DNA of 64,000 bases from Micavibrio aeruginosavorus ARL-13 (GCF_000226315.1 NC_016026.1:1550001-1614000), one strand, 5' to 3'; positions 37,743 to 46,209 are shown, numbered from the stretch's first letter. The notes: a model not told the origin generated them from the letters alone. Numbers and translations: made by a program.

Positions 37743-38216
37743 ATGGATAAAGTCCCAATGACCAAACAAGGGTTTGACGCGCTGGAAAAGGAGCTGCGCA
37801 CCCTCAAAAGCGTTGAACGCCCGGCGGTGATCGTTGCCATCGCCGAAGCGCGCGCTCACGGCGATTTGTCTGAAAACGCCGAATACACCGCCGCACGCGA
37901 ACGCCAGAGCTTTATCGAAGGCCGGATCAAGGAACTGGAATCTGTCATCTCTGCGGCCCAGATTATTGATCCGTCCAGCCTGGCTGGCAGCACGATCAAA
38001 TTCGGCGCGACGGTTTTCCTGGCGGATGAAGACAGCGGCGACGAAGTGACGTACCAGATCGTTGGTCCGTATGAATCCAACGCCGACAAGGGCATGATTT
38101 CGACCACCGCCCCGATTGCCCGCGCATTGATTGGTAAAGGCATCGGCGACAGCGTTGAAGTTGTTACCCCGGCGGGCAAGCGCTCGTACGAAGTGCTGGA
38201 CGTGCAATACCGTTAA
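37743..38216 (+). CDS. greA: Transcription elongation factor GreA
   Basis: Rescues backtracked RNA polymerase by stimulating transcript cleavage through its secondary channel. The 157 aa are the normal length. The N-terminal coiled coil (VPMTKQGFDALEKELRTLK) carries the acidic tip residues in the ENAEY segment, and the C-terminal FKBP-like domain includes TYQIVGPYES and SPIARALIG-like GKGIGD. The leader carries an intrinsic terminator and the gene ends in a strong terminator, so it is monocistronic. Confidence 0.96.
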   Translation: MDKVPMTKQGFDALEKELRTLKSVERPAVIVAIAEARAHGDLSENAEYTAARERQSFIEGRIKELESVISAAQIIDPSSLAGSTIKFGATVFLADEDSGDEVTYQIVGPYESNADKGMISTTAPIARALIGKGIGDSVEVVTPAGKRSYEVLDVQYR

Positions 38217-38234
38217 GCGCAATAGACAACAAAG

Positions 38235-38272
38235 AAAAAGACCGCCCCGATCATCGGCTGGCGGTCTTTTTT
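38235..38272 (+). terminator. Terminator of greA (bidirectional)
   Basis: AAAAGACCGCC / GGCGGTCTTTT stem-loop with A and T tracts either side; also serves the convergent small genes. Confidence 0.85.
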
Positions 38273-38293
38273 ATTCTTTCTGCGTCGGCGGGA

Positions 38294-38503
38294 CTAAAGC
38301 TTCAGCTTTAACGCCTCAATCTCTTTTTCCGTGCGTTCAATAATCAAACGCGCCGCCTTTTCATCGATCTTAATCATCGCACCGCCATGGGCTCCGGTGG
38401 CAATGCTGAAACCGCCTTTTGCGGCGTTCAGTTCCGCTTCTAAACCGATCAATTCCATTTTGGTATGAAAACGGCTGATCGTATTAAAGATTTTTGCCAA
38501 CAT
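38294..38503 (-). CDS. Small hypothetical protein, paralogue of the next
   Basis: A 69-aa protein with an amphipathic N-terminus and a Lys/Glu-rich C-terminal helix (ARLIIERTEKEIEALKLKL). It resembles the 78-aa product of the gene 11 bp upstream: MLxxIFxxI, then AAKxG, then D(E/P)xxAxxII and a final EIxELxxKL pattern. Tandem duplication is therefore likely. A GAGAGCGGGCG stretch precedes the ATG. No function is known. Confidence 0.65.
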   Translation of the reverse strand: MLAKIFNTISRFHTKMELIGLEAELNAAKGGFSIATGAHGGAMIKIDEKAARLIIERTEKEIEALKLKL

Positions 38504-38514
38504 CGCCCGCTCTC

Positions 38515-38751
38515 TTATCCCAGCTTGGCTCTCAGCTCTTTAATCCGCTGTTCGGATTGTTTGATAATCGACTGCGCCGTTTGCGGATCGATATCGCGCA
38601 AGCCGCTGACCACAGACCATGGGCCGCGGGATTCCATCGGCACCAGCATCTTACCCGCTTTAGCGGCTTCGATACGGCTTTCCTGGTCCTTGATTTCCAG
38701 ACGGACAAAAAAGTTCGCAACAGGTTGAAAGATGGATTTCAGAGACAGCAT
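38515..38751 (-). CDS. Small hypothetical protein, paralogue of the previous
   Basis: A 78-aa protein with an N-terminal hydrophobic/aromatic helix (SIFQPVANFFVRLEI) and a charged C-terminal helix (QSIIKQSEQRIKELRAKLG). The GGAGG ribosome site is strong and a well-formed promoter lies upstream, so this is the leading gene of the pair. It resembles the downstream 69-aa protein but has a central insertion (LVPMESRGPWSVVSGL). Confidence 0.7.
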   Translation of the reverse strand: MLSLKSIFQPVANFFVRLEIKDQESRIEAAKAGKMLVPMESRGPWSVVSGLRDIDPQTAQSIIKQSEQRIKELRAKLG

Positions 38752-38791
38752 GGCAATTCCTCCGCTGGTATCCGGAATAAAACAAATTATT

Positions 38792-38831
38792 TATGTAAAG
38801 AATAAGCAGGCCCCTGTCAAAGGCAACAGGG
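38792..38831 (-). promoter_or_regulatory. Promoter with overlapping inverted repeat
   Basis: Minus-strand TTGACA (38815-38820), 17-bp spacer, TACATA (38792-38797). A perfect CCCTGT-8 nt-ACAGGG repeat (38812-38831) overlaps the -35 box, an operator-like arrangement just downstream of the lrp gene. Confidence 0.5.
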
Positions 38832-38858
38832 ATTATTCATAAAAATCAAAGCGTTACG

Positions 38859-39332
38859 CTAAACTTCGATTGGCACACCCGGCATGTCTTTGGTCGAACG
38901 GATCGCCAGAGAGGATTTGACCGACGTCACATTCGGCGCGGCGGTCAATTGCTCGGTCAGGAAATGCTGATAATCATCCCAATCCTTGGCCACGATTTTC
39001 AGCAGGAAGTCCGTCTCCCCCGCCAGCATGTGTGATTCACGCACCATCGGCCAGGTTTCAACCAATTCCATGAATTTTTTCAGATCATTCTCGGCCTGGC
39101 TGACCAATTTCACCTGCGCAAACACCGTAACGCCATATCCCATAGCGGTTGAATCAACGCGCATGAAATAACCACGGATGTAGCCAGATTCTTCCAACGC
39201 CCGCACGCGACGCAGACAGGGCGGTGCGGAAATGCCCGCCTTCTGCGCCAGTTCTACGTTGGTGATGCGTCCGTTTTCCTGCAGGTGGTGAAGGATTTTC
39301 TTATCGATTTTATCGAGCTTGACGCGTCGCAT
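38859..39332 (-). CDS. Lrp/AsnC family transcriptional regulator
   Basis: A 157-aa DNA-binding regulator that senses small molecules such as amino acids. The N-terminal winged HTH is VKLDKIDKKILHHLQENGRIT with the recognition helix in GISAPPCLRRVRALEESGYI. The C-terminal RAM/ACT-like domain contains AGETDFLLKIVAKDWDDYQHFL. It is divergent from the ELM1 gene and upstream of the small paralogue pair, either of which could be a target. Confidence 0.92.
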   Translation of the reverse strand: MRRVKLDKIDKKILHHLQENGRITNVELAQKAGISAPPCLRRVRALEESGYIRGYFMRVDSTAMGYGVTVFAQVKLVSQAENDLKKFMELVETWPMVRESHMLAGETDFLLKIVAKDWDDYQHFLTEQLTAAPNVTSVKSSLAIRSTKDMPGVPIEV

Positions 39333-39481
39333 GGGGATATGTATTTCGCAAAATTGTTATATGAACGAAGGACGCTCTGATATAAAGTTGCGCGTGGCCC
39401 TATGCAAGCCCTTTCTGAAGGTGTTTTTCGCATCGGTATAACCCCACAAAACAGCAAGATAATCTTTGGAAAATCCCCATT

Positions 39482-40435
39482 ATGACACGCTGCTGGATCG
39501 TCACCGAAGGACTGACCGGAACGGAAAACCAATGTTTGGGCGTTGCAGAAGCGCTCGGCGTTATTCCGGAAATAAAGCGCATTAACTTGAAGCAGCCTTG
39601 GCGCACCCTATCCCCATGGCTGGGGTTTGAGCATGCGGGCATATTCACCGGCGATCCCATCGCCGCGCCATGGCCCGACCTCGCACTGTGTTCCGGACGC
39701 AAAGCGATTGCCGCCGCCCGATACATTCGCAAGGCCAGTGGTGGCAAAACACTGGTCGTGCAAATTCAGGATCCGCGCGTGTCGCCGGACCAATTCGATC
39801 TGGTTGCCGTGCCCACGCACGACCCCACACGCGGGCGCAATGTCATTGTCACAACAGGCGCGCCAAACCGTATCAATAAAAAAATGCTGGAGGATGCGCG
39901 TGGTGATTTTGCATCCCTGCTCTCCCCGCTGCCCACACCACGCGTGGCTGTCATGATTGGCGGAACCAGCAAGGCGTACAGCATGAATGATGATGTCGCA
40001 CACACATTGGCGACACAGTTGAGCGGCTTGCGCGATCAAGGATGCGGGTTGATGATCACCGCATCACGCCGCACGGGTGCGACACAACAAGCCATTATCC
40101 GTGACGCGTTGAAAGATGACCCAAATGTTTTCTTTTGGGACGGTACCGGGCCCAACCCATATCTGGGGTTCCTCGCCTGGGCGGATGCCGTTCTGGTCAC
40201 CGCCGATAGCGTATCGATGTTGTCCGAAGCCGCCACCACCGGAAAGCCCGTTTACATTATCCCCATGGCGGGCGGCGCCCCCCGGATTGATGCTTTGCAC
40301 CAGGCCCTGATCACCCACGGCGCGGCCCGGATGTTCGAGGGAAAACTGGCCCAATGGACATATCGCCCCCTGAATGATGCGGGAATCGTCGCTTTGGCCA
40401 TATGGAATGCTCTGAAAAACCCGAAAAAGGGATGA
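39482..40435 (+). CDS. Mitochondrial fission ELM1 family protein
   Basis: A 317-aa protein of the ELM1 (DUF1022) family, a GT-B glycosyltransferase-like fold found in alphaproteobacteria and plant mitochondria. Visible features are CWIVTEGLTGTENQCLGVAEALG, the VVQIQDPRV segment, VAVMIGGTSKAY, and LVTADSVSMLSEAATTGKPV, which resembles a nucleotide-sugar site. The bacterial role is unknown. It precedes trxB by 78 bp on the same strand. Confidence 0.87.
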   Translation: MTRCWIVTEGLTGTENQCLGVAEALGVIPEIKRINLKQPWRTLSPWLGFEHAGIFTGDPIAAPWPDLALCSGRKAIAAARYIRKASGGKTLVVQIQDPRVSPDQFDLVAVPTHDPTRGRNVIVTTGAPNRINKKMLEDARGDFASLLSPLPTPRVAVMIGGTSKAYSMNDDVAHTLATQLSGLRDQGCGLMITASRRTGATQQAIIRDALKDDPNVFFWDGTGPNPYLGFLAWADAVLVTADSVSMLSEAATTGKPVYIIPMAGGAPRIDALHQALITHGAARMFEGKLAQWTYRPLNDAGIVALAIWNALKNPKKG

Positions 40436-40513
40436 TTTTGCCCTTTACCCCTCCTCCTCCGCCAATTAAGACTATGTTATTCAAGTCATTTAGTAGAGTA
40501 AGGACGGATCGTC

Positions 40514-41503
40514 ATGAGCACTGGCGCGGACACAGCGACGCACACGAAAGTATTGATTATTGGATCTGGCCCGGCCGGATACACGGCGGCCATCTATGCC
40601 GCGCGCGCCAATTTGAATCCGATCCAGATTCTGGGTCTGGAACCGGGTGGCCAGTTAACCATCACCACCGACGTTGAAAACTTCCCCGGCTTCGCCGATG
40701 TGATCCAGGGCCCGTGGCTGATGGACCAGATGAAGGCCCAGGCCGAACATGTCGGCACCAAGATGGTTTACGATTTTATCAAGGAGGTGGATTTCAACGT
40801 CCGCCCCTATCGCGCCGTGGCCGATTCCGGCACCGTGTACACCGCCGACACCGTGATTATCTGCACGGGTGCAAAAGCCCGCTGGCTCGGCCTGGAAGGT
40901 GAACAGACATTCCGTGGTCTGGGCGTATCCGCCTGCGCCACATGCGATGGGTTCTTCTTCCGCGGGAAGAAGGTTGCCGTGGTTGGCGGCGGGTCCGCCG
41001 CTGTGGAAGAAGCCATCTTCCTCACCAATTTCTGTGAGAAGGTCACGTTGATCCACCGCCGTGATACATTGCGCGCGGAAAAGATTGCGCAGGACCGCCT
41101 GTTTAAAAACCCGAAGGTCGAAGTGATCTGGGACAGCGTTGTTGAAGATATTCTGGGCGACAACAGCGCCGGCGGCGCAGGCGTCACCGGATTGTCGTTG
41201 AAAAACGTCAAGACGGGTGATGTGTCGAAACTGGATGTTGATGGCATGTTCGTCGCTATCGGCCACGTTCCCGCGACGGAGATTTTCAAGGGCAAGGTCA
41301 ATCTGGACAGCGAAGGCTACATCGTCACCGCGCCGGATTCCACCGCCACCAATATTCCGGGCGTTTTCGCCGCTGGCGATGTAAAGGACAAAACATTCCG
41401 TCAGGCTGTGACCGCCGCCGGTATGGGATGTATGGCTGCGCTGGAAGCGGATCGCTATCTGGCCGCATTGGAATCCGACCACCGCGCACAAGCAGCCGAA
41501 TAA
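40514..41503 (+). CDS. trxB: Thioredoxin reductase
   Basis: NADPH-dependent flavoenzyme that reduces thioredoxin in the cytoplasm. The 329 aa carry the FAD-binding IIGSGPAGYTAAIYAARA, the redox disulfide CATC at 141-144, the NADPH-binding VVGGGSAAVEEAIFL and the C-terminal FAD motif GVFAAGDVKD. The gene is followed by a LysR-family regulator 33 bp downstream, perhaps in the same transcript. Confidence 0.95.
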   Translation: MSTGADTATHTKVLIIGSGPAGYTAAIYAARANLNPIQILGLEPGGQLTITTDVENFPGFADVIQGPWLMDQMKAQAEHVGTKMVYDFIKEVDFNVRPYRAVADSGTVYTADTVIICTGAKARWLGLEGEQTFRGLGVSACATCDGFFFRGKKVAVVGGGSAAVEEAIFLTNFCEKVTLIHRRDTLRAEKIAQDRLFKNPKVEVIWDSVVEDILGDNSAGGAGVTGLSLKNVKTGDVSKLDVDGMFVAIGHVPATEIFKGKVNLDSEGYIVTAPDSTATNIPGVFAAGDVKDKTFRQAVTAAGMGCMAALEADRYLAALESDHRAQAAE

Positions 41504-41536
41504 CGAAACACAAAACAAGAACAGGACACCACGGCA

Positions 41537-42427
41537 ATGGATTGGGACAAGCTTCGCATTTTTCACGCCGTTGCCGAGGCCGGAAGCTTTACCCATGCGG
41601 GTGAAACACTCAACCTCAGCCAATCCGCAGTATCACGGCAGATCAGTTCATTGGAAGAAAGCTTGGGCGTCACCCTGTTCCACCGCCATGCGCGGGGATT
41701 GTTGCTGACCGAACAAGGTGAGTTGCTGCACAAAACGGCGCGCGATATTTTCGGCCAGCTTTCAATGATCGAAGGGCAGTTGCTGGATTCCAAACAATTG
41801 CCGGAGGGGCCGTTGCGCATCACTGTCGCCGAATTTATCGGCTCGACATGGCTGGCCCCCAATCTGGGGCGTTTCCGTGAACAATATCCGGATATTCAAC
41901 TGACCATCCTGTTGGATGATCGTATTTTGAATCTGGGCATGCGTGAGGCCGATGCCGCCATTCGTTTGTACAAACCGGAACAGCCGGATTTGATCCAACG
42001 TCAATTAACGACGTTGAATTTCCGCATCTGTGCGTCATCGTCTTATCTGAAAAAACACGGCACTCCGAAGGACATCAAGGATCTGCAATCCCACACGCTG
42101 ATCGGGTTCCCGGAAAACGTGCCCGCGCCGTACGCCGATCCGAACTGGCTGTTCCGTATCGCGGGCGTGGATCCGGAAGATTACAACAAGATCATTATGA
42201 TGAACTCGCTCTACGCCATCCAGCGCGCGGTGGAGAGCGATGCCGGCATTGCCTCCCTGCCCGATTACATGATCCGGCAGAATCCCGACCTGCAGATCAT
42301 CCTGCCCGAGGCCGAGCGGGCCGGCGTGGACATGTATTTCGTCTACCCCGAAGAGCGCCGCCATTCCCGCCGTATTGCGATTCTGCGGGATTTTCTGGTC
42401 GAAAACATTCAAAAGACCGGAAAATAA
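41537..42427 (+). CDS. LysR family transcriptional regulator
   Basis: A 296-aa LysR-type regulator. The N-terminal HTH is clear (LRIFHAVAEAGSFTHAGETL, LSQSAVSRQISSLEESLGV), and the rest is a periplasmic-binding-like effector domain. The first helix DWDKLRIFHAVAEAG is typical of the family. It lies after trxB, which makes redox-related regulation conceivable, but the effector is unknown. A terminator follows 33 bp downstream. Confidence 0.92.
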   Translation: MDWDKLRIFHAVAEAGSFTHAGETLNLSQSAVSRQISSLEESLGVTLFHRHARGLLLTEQGELLHKTARDIFGQLSMIEGQLLDSKQLPEGPLRITVAEFIGSTWLAPNLGRFREQYPDIQLTILLDDRILNLGMREADAAIRLYKPEQPDLIQRQLTTLNFRICASSSYLKKHGTPKDIKDLQSHTLIGFPENVPAPYADPNWLFRIAGVDPEDYNKIIMMNSLYAIQRAVESDAGIASLPDYMIRQNPDLQIILPEAERAGVDMYFVYPEERRHSRRIAILRDFLVENIQKTGK

Positions 42428-42459
42428 GTCGATTTATGGCACTGCAAACGCCCTTTACA

Positions 42460-42482
42460 ACGCCCGGTTACGGGCGTTTTTC
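42460..42482 (+). terminator. Terminator after the LysR gene
   Basis: ACGCCCG-GTTA-CGGGCGT followed by TTTT. Confidence 0.85.
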
Positions 42483-42550
42483 TTATGAAAATCAATGCAT
42501 TATGCACTTGTCATGCAAAATACGCATATCAGATCATGCGAAAAATGCTG

Positions 42551-42580
42551 TAGACGCGAAGGAGCGAGTGGGTATATAAA
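42551..42580 (+). promoter_or_regulatory. Putative promoter of the sRNA
   Basis: TAGACG (42551-42556), a 16-18 bp spacer and overlapping TATATA/TATAAA boxes (42573-42580). The start would be near 42586, right at the first hairpin. Confidence 0.45.
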
Positions 42581-42585
42581 GCGGC

Positions 42586-42688
42586 CATCGACGTTTCGAC
42601 GTTGATGGGATCTTCCCAGATCCTACGTCTCCCAGACGTGAAACCTCCCTGTTCAACTCGCCGGGCCCAAGTGGTCCGGTTTTTTTTT
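42586..42688 (+). ncRNA. Candidate trans-acting small RNA with C-rich loops
   Basis: About 103 nt forming four consecutive hairpins. Hairpin 1: 42585-42608, 10-bp stem closed by a TTCG loop. Hairpin 2: GGATCT-TCCC-AGATCC (42608-42623). Hairpin 3: ACGTCT-CCC-AGACGT (42625-42639). Then a single-stranded linker with CCTCCC (42644-42649), complementary to a Shine-Dalgarno sequence. Hairpin 4 is an intrinsic terminator, CCGGGCC / GGTCCGG plus nine T (42661-42688). No plausible protein is encoded here. Alphaproteobacterial sRNAs with C-rich or anti-SD loops are known, and this has that architecture. The rest of the 461-bp gene-free region holds only the LysR terminator and a palindromic repeat. Confidence 0.65.
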
Positions 42689-42716
42689 GCGCGAATCGCG
42701 CCACATCCCCTTTGAA

Positions 42717-42787
42717 GCATCCCCGCGAAAGCGGGGATCCATGAACGCGCGGCCAGATACAATGGATCCCCGCTTTCGCGGGGATGC
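42717..42787. repeat. Dispersed palindromic repeat (copy 4)
   Basis: GCATCCCCGCGAAAGCGGGG half-unit and its inverse CCCCGCTTTCGCGGGGATGC, with ATCCAT/ATGGAT inside. It lies between the sRNA candidate and the first patatin gene. Confidence 0.85.
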
Positions 42788-42888
42788 CTCAATTGCAAAA
42801 AGCACCACATATTTTTTGCGCGAATTGGATTGGGCCGCGATATACTGAACATCCGATTCACTCATAGCGTTTTTACAGAATCACACCC

Positions 42889-44160
42889 GTGTCCGAATCC
42901 AACAGAACCCAGATTGCCCTTTTCAACTATGGCGGCGGATTACGCGGCCTGATCCCCGCCTATATCATGGCGCGGATTGAGGATGTCACCGGACTGCGCA
43001 TGACCGACATGGTCGATATTTTCGCAGGCCCATCAACCGGATCGATTTTGAACGCGGCGCTGAACCTGCGCCACCCGGAACACCCGGAACAACCCAAATA
43101 CCGCGCCCGTCACATGGTGCGTTTTTACGAACGCGAAGGCGCCCGCATTTTCCCTGCGGATTCATTCCGCGAGATGCGCGGCCTGATCCACGATTTCAAC
43201 AACCGCACGATGAAATTGAACCAGCTGAACTGGCTGTTCAAACATGGGCATTACGACCCATCCAATTTGGGCCATGCGTTGCAGGCCTTGTTTGGTACGG
43301 CGCAATTGTCGGATTCGCTCCGCAGTCTGATCATCCCCTGCTACAACATTGACGGCGACGGGATCGAAGCGGTGACAGAACGCGGTGAAACCGGCAATTC
43401 CCCCGTTCACACCAAAAACAACTTCATCAACGAAGGTGGTCATGCGCTGTGGCTGAAAAGCATGCGCACGGGCACGCCCGCGGAACACCGCGCTAACACA
43501 CCACACGTATCGCTCTATGACGCCGTGATGGCCAGCTGCGCCGCCCCCACCTATTTCCCGTGCCACCATTTCCCGGCCACATTGCCCGGGGATTCCGAAC
43601 GCAAATATTATTCGGCGATTGACGGATGTATTTTTGACAACCCGTGCATCAGCTATCTGGGCGCGATACGACAGCACATCCAGCCGAGCCAGAATTTGAA
43701 AATGATTGTTCTGGGCACCGGCTACACCAACAAATCCATTAAACGTGATGAATGGAACCGATTTGGCGCGTTGGGTGTTGTGGACCCGGTCAATGATCTG
43801 CCGCTGATCAACATCTTCTTTAACGCATCCGAATCCGCGTTGATGGATTCCTTCGCGGCGGAGATGGGCGACAATCTATACATCTTCAACAAATCCCTGC
43901 ACGCCGGACGCCATGGCGATTTCCCCAGCATTCAGATTGACGACGCCAGCCCGGAAAACATGAACCGCCTGCGCCTGTTCTTCGAGGCGATCATGGAGGA
44001 AAATGCCCGCACGTTTGATGAGGTCTGCCATATCCTGGTCAGCAACCGCGACCGCCGGTCCGACGAAGATCGCAGCAAACGCAAGGAAGGCATTTTGCGG
44101 TATTTCGTGTCCATGTTCGATGGCCGGGATTCCAGCACGGACCGTTCGCTGGACGATTAA
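42889..44160 (+). CDS. Patatin-like phospholipase, intact catalytic motifs
   Basis: A 423-aa patatin-fold lipid acyl hydrolase using a Ser-Asp dyad. The oxyanion loop GGGLRG lies at 15-20, the nucleophile elbow GPSTG at 47-51 (Ser49) and the Asp at DG 245-246 (AIDGCIFDNP). The length and motif order fit the family; no signal peptide is seen. It starts with GTG at 42889. A second patatin-like gene follows 162 bp downstream. Patatins hydrolyse phospholipids or acyl-lipids; the target (self or other membranes) is unknown. Confidence 0.87.
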   Translation: MSESNRTQIALFNYGGGLRGLIPAYIMARIEDVTGLRMTDMVDIFAGPSTGSILNAALNLRHPEHPEQPKYRARHMVRFYEREGARIFPADSFREMRGLIHDFNNRTMKLNQLNWLFKHGHYDPSNLGHALQALFGTAQLSDSLRSLIIPCYNIDGDGIEAVTERGETGNSPVHTKNNFINEGGHALWLKSMRTGTPAEHRANTPHVSLYDAVMASCAAPTYFPCHHFPATLPGDSERKYYSAIDGCIFDNPCISYLGAIRQHIQPSQNLKMIVLGTGYTNKSIKRDEWNRFGALGVVDPVNDLPLINIFFNASESALMDSFAAEMGDNLYIFNKSLHAGRHGDFPSIQIDDASPENMNRLRLFFEAIMEENARTFDEVCHILVSNRDRRSDEDRSKRKEGILRYFVSMFDGRDSSTDRSLDD

Positions 44161-44322
44161 AAAACGCTGGATTTAGCACCCTAACCCACTGAAACGCCGC
44201 GAATCTGGGGATATTTTCGCGTCGCACAACACCGCAAACCTGACATCCCGGAAAATATGGTCTAAGTTTGCCCTGCGATATGCAAAACAAGTCACCCGCG
44301 TAAACAAAAAGTGACGCTATAT

Positions 44323-46071
44323 ATGAGCAACAGGGACAACACCGATCATCAGGAACCGCAGGATTACGTTCTCTACGTACCCGGCGGCGTGCTTTGGGGC
44401 ATCTACCCCCTGGTCGTTCTCAAGTTTCTTGAGGACCTGACGCAGCTTCCCGTTAGCAAGCAATTCAACAATTTCGCCGGATCATCCACCGGGGCCGTGG
44501 CCTTGGGCGGATTGAATATCCCGAAATCCAAAGGATCAACCGAACCGCGTTATTCCGCTGCCGATGCGCTGGAGTTTTACAAGGTCGTTGGCCGCCGCAC
44601 CTTTCCACCACGGTCCGCTTATTATGAACGCCAGTTGATTATGGATCTGGTCAAGCTGGGGCATGAATTCACCCGTGAAATCGTATGGATGGCGTTTGAA
44701 AAAACGGATGCCCTGCTCTCTGCCGGGGTCAACGGTGCCGGACGGTTGATGAACCGCCTGAAGCGATCAACCACGCCGTATGAACCGTTTATCCTGAAAC
44801 CCATGCGGTTCCTGCACAACACGTTGATCCGCCCGGTGGACAATGCCGTGGAACGGGGAATCAACCATTTGCTGGCCAAATCCCGCTATGACATCAACGT
44901 CCTGCGCGAGGCGCTGGACACGGCCTATCGTTTTGAAGATACGAATGAACCCGTCAAGCTGAACGAAACGATTGTCAGCCACCATGTCACATCCATGAAC
45001 GTGACGCGCAACGAACCGGCCATTTTCTTCCACTTCAAGGACGAAACCGGGACAACGCGCCATGTATCACACCCTGACATGGATATTGTTGACCTGACCT
45101 GCGCCAGCAGTGCGGCCCAGACAATTTTCCAGCTTTATAAAGCCAGCAACGAAAACCATTATTGCGATATCGCCCACTTTGATACGCCGCAAACCCCGAT
45201 CAACAGTTATCAGGGGCGCATGCAAAAGAACAAGAACATCAAACTGATCATGATTGGCACCGCTAAACGCGATGCCGAAATTGACGTCCAACGCTTGAAC
45301 GGCATGCTGTTCCTGCAACAATTGATTGGGCGGCTGGGTGCACACCTGCTGGGTCTGCCGCAACGTTTTATCTTGCAACGCGACCTGATGAATTTGCGCC
45401 AGAATTTAGGGGCGGACAATGTTGTGGTCATTGATAAATCGATGAGCAAGGACACACTGCGCGGACAGGTTTTAAGCAACCCGCGCCTGATCAACGCGGC
45501 GGCGCATTTCGGTGTTGACCTGCGCGCCCGTTCGCAAATCAGCCACCAGGATCGCACACCGTCCCCGGACCTGTTCGATTCCCGTGATGACAACATCGAG
45601 AAGATGGAATCCTTTGGCTGGGATATGGTGTGGGAGAATATCGACACGCTGGTCCCCCTGGCCAAGGAACTGGTCGAGAATGCGGCCCTGCGCGGTCATA
45701 TTACGAACGACCGCGCGAGCGAAATCATTCGCGGAATTGACAAGATTTATCCGATGAACGAATCCGCCATGGCCCATGACCATGATAACGACAACACGCC
45801 GGCCCCCGAGCCCAGTAAACCCAGCAAATGGCTGCAGTTTGATGAGCGCGCACCGACCACGTTGCGCCAATCCATCACGGGATTGTTTAACCGGATTGTC
45901 CAGCGCGACAAATACACACCGCCCCCGCCGCCTGCGGCCCCCTACATCCGTGATCGCGACTCCTTTGCGCCGCACCAGGATGCAGGATCCTGCAATGTCT
46001 GCGCCAGCGGGAATATCGATCCGAAAAAACAGCGCCCGCCCTGTACCCACAAGGGACCAGAGCCGAAATAA
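44323..46071 (+). CDS. Patatin-like protein with extended C-terminus and altered dyad motif
   Basis: A 582-aa patatin relative. The nucleophile GSSTG is at 53-57 (Ser55), with an oxyanion-like VPGGVLWG loop at 19-26. The Asp region is YCDIAHFDTPQ, where the usual DG has become DI, so activity may be reduced. The C-terminal ~150 residues are Pro-rich and charged, with two CxxC-like Cys at the end (CNVCASGN). Start uncertain: ATG 44323 is preferred over GTG 44311, but neither has a clear ribosome site. Its terminator is made from a repeat-like element. Confidence 0.75.
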   Translation: MSNRDNTDHQEPQDYVLYVPGGVLWGIYPLVVLKFLEDLTQLPVSKQFNNFAGSSTGAVALGGLNIPKSKGSTEPRYSAADALEFYKVVGRRTFPPRSAYYERQLIMDLVKLGHEFTREIVWMAFEKTDALLSAGVNGAGRLMNRLKRSTTPYEPFILKPMRFLHNTLIRPVDNAVERGINHLLAKSRYDINVLREALDTAYRFEDTNEPVKLNETIVSHHVTSMNVTRNEPAIFFHFKDETGTTRHVSHPDMDIVDLTCASSAAQTIFQLYKASNENHYCDIAHFDTPQTPINSYQGRMQKNKNIKLIMIGTAKRDAEIDVQRLNGMLFLQQLIGRLGAHLLGLPQRFILQRDLMNLRQNLGADNVVVIDKSMSKDTLRGQVLSNPRLINAAAHFGVDLRARSQISHQDRTPSPDLFDSRDDNIEKMESFGWDMVWENIDTLVPLAKELVENAALRGHITNDRASEIIRGIDKIYPMNESAMAHDHDNDNTPAPEPSKPSKWLQFDERAPTTLRQSITGLFNRIVQRDKYTPPPPPAAPYIRDRDSFAPHQDAGSCNVCASGNIDPKKQRPPCTHKGPEPK

Positions 46072-46093
46072 GAAGACATCCATTCTAAAAAAA

Positions 46094-46199
46094 CGTCACC
46101 CCGGAAAGAGCATCAGCTCTTATCCGGGGTTTTTGCCGTGAATTTTACAACACGGCCTAAATCCCGCATAAACGCTCAGAAGCGTTTTCCGGGATGACG
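46094..46199. repeat. Repeat-related element containing terminator
   Basis: CGTCACCCCGG and CCGGGATGACG ends like the dispersed repeat family, but the internal arms differ. CCCCGGAAAGAGC / GCTCTTATCCGGGG plus TTTTT at 46099-46134 is an intrinsic terminator for the patatin gene and sits between it and convergent aspC. Confidence 0.55.
46099..46134 (+). terminator. Terminator of the second patatin gene
   Basis: CCCCGGAAAGAGC-atca-GCTCTTATCCGGGG with one bulged A/T step, then TTTTT. Confidence 0.75.
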
Positions 46200-46209
46200 A
46201 TCATAGAGT

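Noticed and set aside
42529-42861. 110-codon minus-strand frame over the sRNA region
   Set aside because: It consists of antisense to the sRNA candidate plus the palindromic repeat and has no gene features.
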